Positions 60,255 to 64,000 of a stretch of 64,000 nucleotides of DNA are shown here, piece by piece (within the stretch, counting starts at the first letter, position 1; the number at the start of each line of letters is the position of its first letter). Both the position numbers and the translations under genes were made by a program. The DNA comes from Granulicella mallensis (GTDB taxonomy: Bacteria > Acidobacteriota > Terriglobia > Terriglobales > Acidobacteriaceae). The stretch is taken from contig NZ_JACHIO010000022.1 in assembly GCF_014203225.1 (NCBI RefSeq), positions 1 to 64,000 of the forward strand, in the 5' to 3' direction. Below the pieces are notes generated by a model, which saw only the letters and a list, made by a program, of their open reading frames with translations, searched no databases and was not told the DNA's origin.

Positions 60255-62789
60255 TTACTCGTGCAGAACAATCTCAATCCCATCGCCCTTATCCGGCGTC
60301 GCGATCACAATCGCATTGTCGCTGGATGTGAACTTTCCTGCATGGCCATTGATCGTTACACTCGCCGGTGCTTTGGCCGCACCCTCGACGTCGACGATGA
60401 TCTCCTTCCACCAAGCTGGGTAGCTGCCCTCATGCTTTCCGATATGCAGGACAAGGCTGCCGTCCCTCGCTGAAGCGTCGCACGTAAACTTCATGCGAAG
60501 GAACTCGCCCCGCTTGTAGGCGAAGCTGGTTCCGTCGTCCTGGTAGAGCTGTCCTGCGCACTCGGGGCCGGGGAAGACGCGGAGTGTCAGCGGGCCGTTC
60601 GGACGCTCGCTGGTGTTCTGCGTAAGCGGTGCGAGAGGCAGGATGGCTCCTGGACGTACGAAGACAGGCAGACTCGCCAGTTCGGGATGCAGATGCACGA
60701 CGGATAATACCGGACCCGTTGCGGCCTCAGGCTGTATTCCGCCTGTGCTGGCTTTCGTTTCGGCTTTGTCGACGCGCGCACCGGTCCAGAAGTCATACCA
60801 GCCGGAAGAGGGAAGCTTCGCGTCGTAGTCGTCGGTCTTATCGGGAAACGGTGGTGCGGCGACGAGAAGATCCGGCCCGACCATGAACTCGCCCGAGGCA
60901 TCGAGATCGACGTCGAGAGGATGATGATCCGGCGCGGCGTCGGGGAACTCCAGAAACAAGGGACGCAGCAACGGAAGACCTGTGCGGGTGTTCTCTTCCA
61001 TCACCGTGTAGAGATAGGGCAGCAGCTTGTAGCGCTGCTCAATGAAGTGACGGCGAATGTCTTCCTGTTCCGCTCCTCCAACCCATGGCTCATGATCGCC
61101 CGTGCCTTTCTCCGCGTGGTCGCGATCGATCGGCTGAAAAGCTCCAATCTCAATCCACTTGGTGAGCAGCTCCGGGGTTGGAGTGCCGGCATAACCGCCA
61201 ACATCCGCGCCAGCCATGGAGAAGCCGCTGAGTCCGAGGTTCTTCAGCATCGAGGTGGTGAGCCGCAGATGGTTCCAGGTCGCGGAGTTATCGCCTGTCC
61301 ATGTAGCGGCATAGCGCTGGCCGCCGGCATAGGAGGCTCGCGTGAGCACGAACGGCCGCACATCGGGCCGCAGGGCAAGCTGGCCGTCGAAGGTGGCGCG
61401 AGAGTTCTCCATGCCGTAGACGTTGTGGAGTTCGCGATGCGTCGCTGTGCGAGTAGCAAAGCCGGGCTCGTCGATGCGGTGCACGACATCGTCCGGTATC
61501 GTCAGGTGGGCCGTGAAGACCGAAGGCTCATTCATGTCGTTCCAGAAGCCATCGATGCCCATGTGATCAAAGTCTTTGTAGAGAGTGCCCCACCAGAGGC
61601 GCGTCTGCTGTCGTGTGAAGTCGGGAAAGGCGCTGGGGCCGGGCCAGACAGGGCCGGTGTAGATCGAGCCATCGGGATGCTTGACGAAATGATCGCCTGC
61701 GCTGCCGCTGTCGAACGGAGCATAGCCTTGTCCCGGTTGGTTCGCGATATGCAGGTCGGTGATTGCGATGACATGGAAGTGTTCAGCGTGCAGCGCGGCA
61801 ACCATACCGGGCATGTCTGGGAAGGTGGTGGTGTTGATCGTGAAGGGCCGATTCCTATCCTGGTAGTCGATGTCGGTATAGATCGCGTCCGCAGGAATTT
61901 TGTCGCTGCGTAGACGCCCGGCTACCTCGAGGACACGCGCCTGGGTCATGTAGCTAAAACGCGACTGCTGAAATCCCAGCGCCCAGAGCGGGGGCAGCGG
62001 TGTGGGCCCGGTCAGCCACGCATAGCTGGCAAGCACCTTTTTGGTGGAGGGCCCGTAGAGCAGGTAGATGTCCGCAGGCCCATTGTCGGCGCGGTACTGA
62101 ACGGTGTCGGTGACTGTCTTGCCGAAGTCGAAGGACGAAGGCCAGGTGTTGTCGATCAGTACTCCGAGCACGGTTCCCGCACGATAGCTCAGGTAGAACG
62201 GAATGCTCTTGTAGAGCGGATCGGTGGACTCCTGCCAGGCATAGGCGTCGGTGTTCCACAGACGGAAGGCCTGTCCACGCCGGTCGAAGGCGCCGGTCTT
62301 GTCGCCGAGTCCGAAGTAGTGCTCGTCGGAGGGCATAGTCTTTGCGAGGTGTAGGCGGTCGCCTTCAAACTGCAGTGGTTCGGCGTCCTGTTGGAGCACT
62401 TTGCCGGAAAGGTCACTCAGGGTAAGCAGACCCGTAGCTCGATCCATTGCGATGCGAAGGCTGCCGGTATGAAAACCGATGGTCGCTGTGCCGGTGTCTT
62501 GCGTAACCGCTGCGGAGGCAGTGCGCGCTTCGGGTAGCACTGCCCAGGAGGCGTCTTCCGGGAGCGCATTGTTGCGTCCGGCGCGGATGCGCAGCACGTC
62601 ATCGCGCAGAGCGGTGATACGCATGACGAGCGTGCCATCGTGAAGCTCGATGCCGTTGGGTAGTGGCGTGGCTGAGGTGACTTGCGAGAACGAAAGCAAG
62701 CTGGAAGGAGACTGTGCGTTCGCAGGAAGGCTGGCGACTCCCAGGCCTGCACAAAGGACAACAAACCTGGACACACTTCGTGCGCGCAT
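60255..62789 (-). CDS. Glycoside hydrolase family 31 (alpha-glucosidase/xylosidase-like), secreted
   Basis: 844 residues with signal peptide (RFVVLCAGLGVASLPANAQS). The N-terminal galactose-mutarotase-like part is followed by the (beta/alpha)8 barrel: AWLTGPTPLPPLWALGFQQS, the nucleophile Asp in MGIDGFWNDMNEPSVFTAH, the acid/base Asp in ATWTGDNSATWNHLRL, and GFSMAGADVGGYAG, GAFQPIDRDHAEKGT. A DUF5110-like beta domain and ACP-like strand end complete it. ATG at 62789 has GGAG 6 nt upstream; the frame to 62843 covers the zwf terminator. Specificity (glucoside or xyloside) cannot be told by eye. Confidence 0.93.
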   Translation of the reverse strand: MRARSVSRFVVLCAGLGVASLPANAQSPSSLLSFSQVTSATPLPNGIELHDGTLVMRITALRDDVLRIRAGRNNALPEDASWAVLPEARTASAAVTQDTGTATIGFHTGSLRIAMDRATGLLTLSDLSGKVLQQDAEPLQFEGDRLHLAKTMPSDEHYFGLGDKTGAFDRRGQAFRLWNTDAYAWQESTDPLYKSIPFYLSYRAGTVLGVLIDNTWPSSFDFGKTVTDTVQYRADNGPADIYLLYGPSTKKVLASYAWLTGPTPLPPLWALGFQQSRFSYMTQARVLEVAGRLRSDKIPADAIYTDIDYQDRNRPFTINTTTFPDMPGMVAALHAEHFHVIAITDLHIANQPGQGYAPFDSGSAGDHFVKHPDGSIYTGPVWPGPSAFPDFTRQQTRLWWGTLYKDFDHMGIDGFWNDMNEPSVFTAHLTIPDDVVHRIDEPGFATRTATHRELHNVYGMENSRATFDGQLALRPDVRPFVLTRASYAGGQRYAATWTGDNSATWNHLRLTTSMLKNLGLSGFSMAGADVGGYAGTPTPELLTKWIEIGAFQPIDRDHAEKGTGDHEPWVGGAEQEDIRRHFIEQRYKLLPYLYTVMEENTRTGLPLLRPLFLEFPDAAPDHHPLDVDLDASGEFMVGPDLLVAAPPFPDKTDDYDAKLPSSGWYDFWTGARVDKAETKASTGGIQPEAATGPVLSVVHLHPELASLPVFVRPGAILPLAPLTQNTSERPNGPLTLRVFPGPECAGQLYQDDGTSFAYKRGEFLRMKFTCDASARDGSLVLHIGKHEGSYPAWWKEIIVDVEGAAKAPASVTINGHAGKFTSSDNAIVIATPDKGDGIEIVLHE

Positions 62790-62821
62790 GCATATCTCCG
62801 GAAAGTAGTTTCTTGAAAAGG

Positions 62822-62852
62822 CCGAAGGCCGTGGTGAGATCACGGCCTTCGG
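62822..62852 (-). terminator. Terminator after zwf
   Basis: CCGAAGGCCGTG (62822-62833) pairs with CACGGCCTTCGG (62841-62852), a perfect 12-bp stem with a 7-nt loop. On the minus strand CCTTTTC follows. It lies 74 bp after the zwf stop and just upstream of the GH31 start. Confidence 0.85.
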
Positions 62853-62925
62853 TTGATGTATCGCTGCAATTGTAGAGGTGGTTCGGGATGCGTGTCCTGT
62901 TCTTCAAAACATAAAGCAGGTTCGC

Positions 62926-64000
62926 TTAGCTTCGCCGGCCTACGACGCGGAAGTCTTCCTGCTCTTCCGCGCAGGGGATATCCCACCCTCCAGGAGGAAC
63001 AACGTTTTGTTCTGCCTCCTGCGGTCCCCAGGTGTGGGGTTCATAGGGATAGACCGGCGTTGCTGTCTTCAAAACCGGATCGACGATACGCCACGCCTCT
63101 TCGACATAGTCCTGTCGAGCGAAGAGCGTCGCATCCCCGGCGATGGCGTCGGTCAGCACTCGCTCGTAGGCTTCCATCTCGTTGGAGCGAGGATGACGAG
63201 TGGCTACGAGCTCTACCTCTTCTCGTTTGCCTTCTCCGTTGGGAGAGGTGACAGAGACGGCCATGGCCACTGTCATCTCGGGGCTGATACGGAAACGGAT
63301 GTAGTTCTGCGGCACGTCAGGTTCGGTGTAGTTCGTGGTGGGCGGTTTGCGGAGCCGAGCGATGACTTCCATGCAGGTCAGCGGCAGATTCTTGCCGGCC
63401 CGAATATAGAACGGAACGCCATCCCATCGCCACGACTTTACCTCCAGGCGAAGAGCCGCGAAGGTCTCTACCTGAGAGTTCGGGGCTACGCCCGGTTCGT
63501 CGAGATAGCCGCGGAATTGTCCGCGAACCAGATTCTGGGGCTCCAGGGGAGGAATGGCGTTCAACACCTTGACCTTCTCATCGCGCATGGCCTCGCTGTC
63601 GTTTCGCGCCGGAGCCTCCATGGCCAGATTGCAGAGGACCTGGAAGATATGGTTCTGGATCACATCGCGAATGGCGCCCGTCTGGTCGTAGAAGGCTCCC
63701 CGGCCCTGGATGCCGAAGTCCTCCGCCATGGTGATCTGCACGCTTTCGACGTAGTTACGGTTCCAGAGTGGCTCCAGGAACGAGTTCGAAAAGCGGAACG
63801 ACACCATGTTGTGAACGGGGCCTTTGGCTAGGTAATGATCGATGCGGAAGATGGAAGGCTCCGGAAAGGCTGCCAGCAGGATGCGATCGAGTTCCTGCGC
63901 CGAAGCCAGATCGTGGCCAAAGGGTTTCTCCACGATCATGCGGGCACCCTTGGCGCAGTCCGATTTCACTAACTGCTCCACGACCTTCTCAAAGAGCACC
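62926..64000 (-). CDS. zwf: Glucose-6-phosphate 1-dehydrogenase, C-terminal part (cut by window end)
   Basis: Oxidises glucose 6-phosphate with NADP, the entry of the pentose phosphate pathway. The 5' end lies beyond the window, so only about 358 residues are seen. [18 protein letters not shown] and the active-site [14 protein letters not shown] (usually RIDHYLGKE; here GK reads AK and the acidic residue is Gly) are present, then [48 protein letters not shown] and the C-terminal WRIVDPVL and [14 protein letters not shown]. Normal family length is near 500. The start in this window is not a real start. Confidence 0.93.
   Translation of the reverse strand, partial: VLFEKVVEQLVKSDCAKGARMIVEKPFGHDLASAQELDRILLAAFPEPSIFRIDHYLAKGPVHNMVSFRFSNSFLEPLWNRNYVESVQITMAEDFGIQGRGAFYDQTGAIRDVIQNHIFQVLCNLAMEAPARNDSEAMRDEKVKVLNAIPPLEPQNLVRGQFRGYLDEPGVAPNSQVETFAALRLEVKSWRWDGVPFYIRAGKNLPLTCMEVIARLRKPPTTNYTEPDVPQNYIRFRISPEMTVAMAVSVTSPNGEGKREEVELVATRHPRSNEMEAYERVLTDAIAGDATLFARQDYVEEAWRIVDPVLKTATPVYPYEPHTWGPQEAEQNVVPPGGWDIPCAEEQEDFRVVGRRS

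Overview
The window looks like chromosome of an Acidobacteriota member, most likely class Terriglobia (Granulicella / Edaphobacter / Terriglobus type). This is inferred from gene content, not from a marker gene. The supporting content is: a GC-rich genome, a very large Oar-like TonB-dependent receptor with an N-terminal carboxypeptidase-regulatory domain, a Ser/Thr kinase fused to FlgO-like and TPR regions, many Tat-exported oxidoreductases and amidases, a BshA-type bacillithiol glycosyltransferase, and dense short palindromic intergenic repeats.

Layout. 0-10 kb: a possible transposase tail, a hypothetical membrane protein, a TRAP-like phosphatase, the classic dnaX-ybaB-recR cluster (minus strand), a SET-domain protein, a Ser-rich TPR protein, and a translationally coupled ccmF-ccmH pair. 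10-18 kb: a single-domain response regulator, a cupin, the Ser/Thr kinase, a glycine-zipper secreted protein, bshA and a YdjC/ChbG-family deacetylase. 18.2-26.2 kb: one long plus-strand cofactor block, panB-panC-coaBC-nadA-nadB-nadC-cysteine desulfurase, with start/stop overlaps at several junctions; it joins pantothenate/CoA and NAD synthesis to a sulfur donor that could build the NadA Fe-S cluster.

26.4-38.8 kb: an import/amide-hydrolysis locus with a TonB-dependent receptor, three paralogous Tat-type amidases, an EamA exporter and a HTH-TPR regulator. 39-48.4 kb: the most unusual region. It holds a GNAT protein with a C-terminal DUF6916-like domain, a Tat-exported protein with the same domain, a 1497-residue secreted FG-GAP/CSLREA/beta-helix/DUF11/NHL-repeat protein, a lipoprotein with matching NHL-type repeats, and three tandem phage-tail-collar (microcystin-dependent protein-like) proteins, ending in a strong terminator. 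No other phage genes are visible.

48.5-54.8 kb: a Gly/His-rich secreted protein, acetate kinase, an SRAP (YedK/HMCES) protein, a histone-H1-like Lys/Ala-rich protein whose frame is apparently shifted, and a small island of about 2.1 kb. The island lies between an intact tRNA-Val(TAC) and a decayed direct repeat of that tRNA, and carries a 55-aa protein, a coiled-coil membrane protein and a membrane-anchored acyl-carrier-protein-like domain without the usual phosphopantetheine serine. 54.9-64 kb: sugar metabolism, with two Tat-exported Gfo/Idh/MocA oxidoreductases, a Tat-exported sugar isomerase/epimerase-like protein, ApbE, a GH31 alpha-glucosidase and the C-terminal part of glucose-6-phosphate dehydrogenase (cut by the window end).

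Three or four families of short intergenic repeats, often as inverted pairs, fill most gaps. No CRISPR array, rRNA or complete insertion sequence was seen. Start codons were moved from the longest frame wherever a Shine-Dalgarno motif or signal peptide supported it; all functional names are by recognition of motifs, not by database search.
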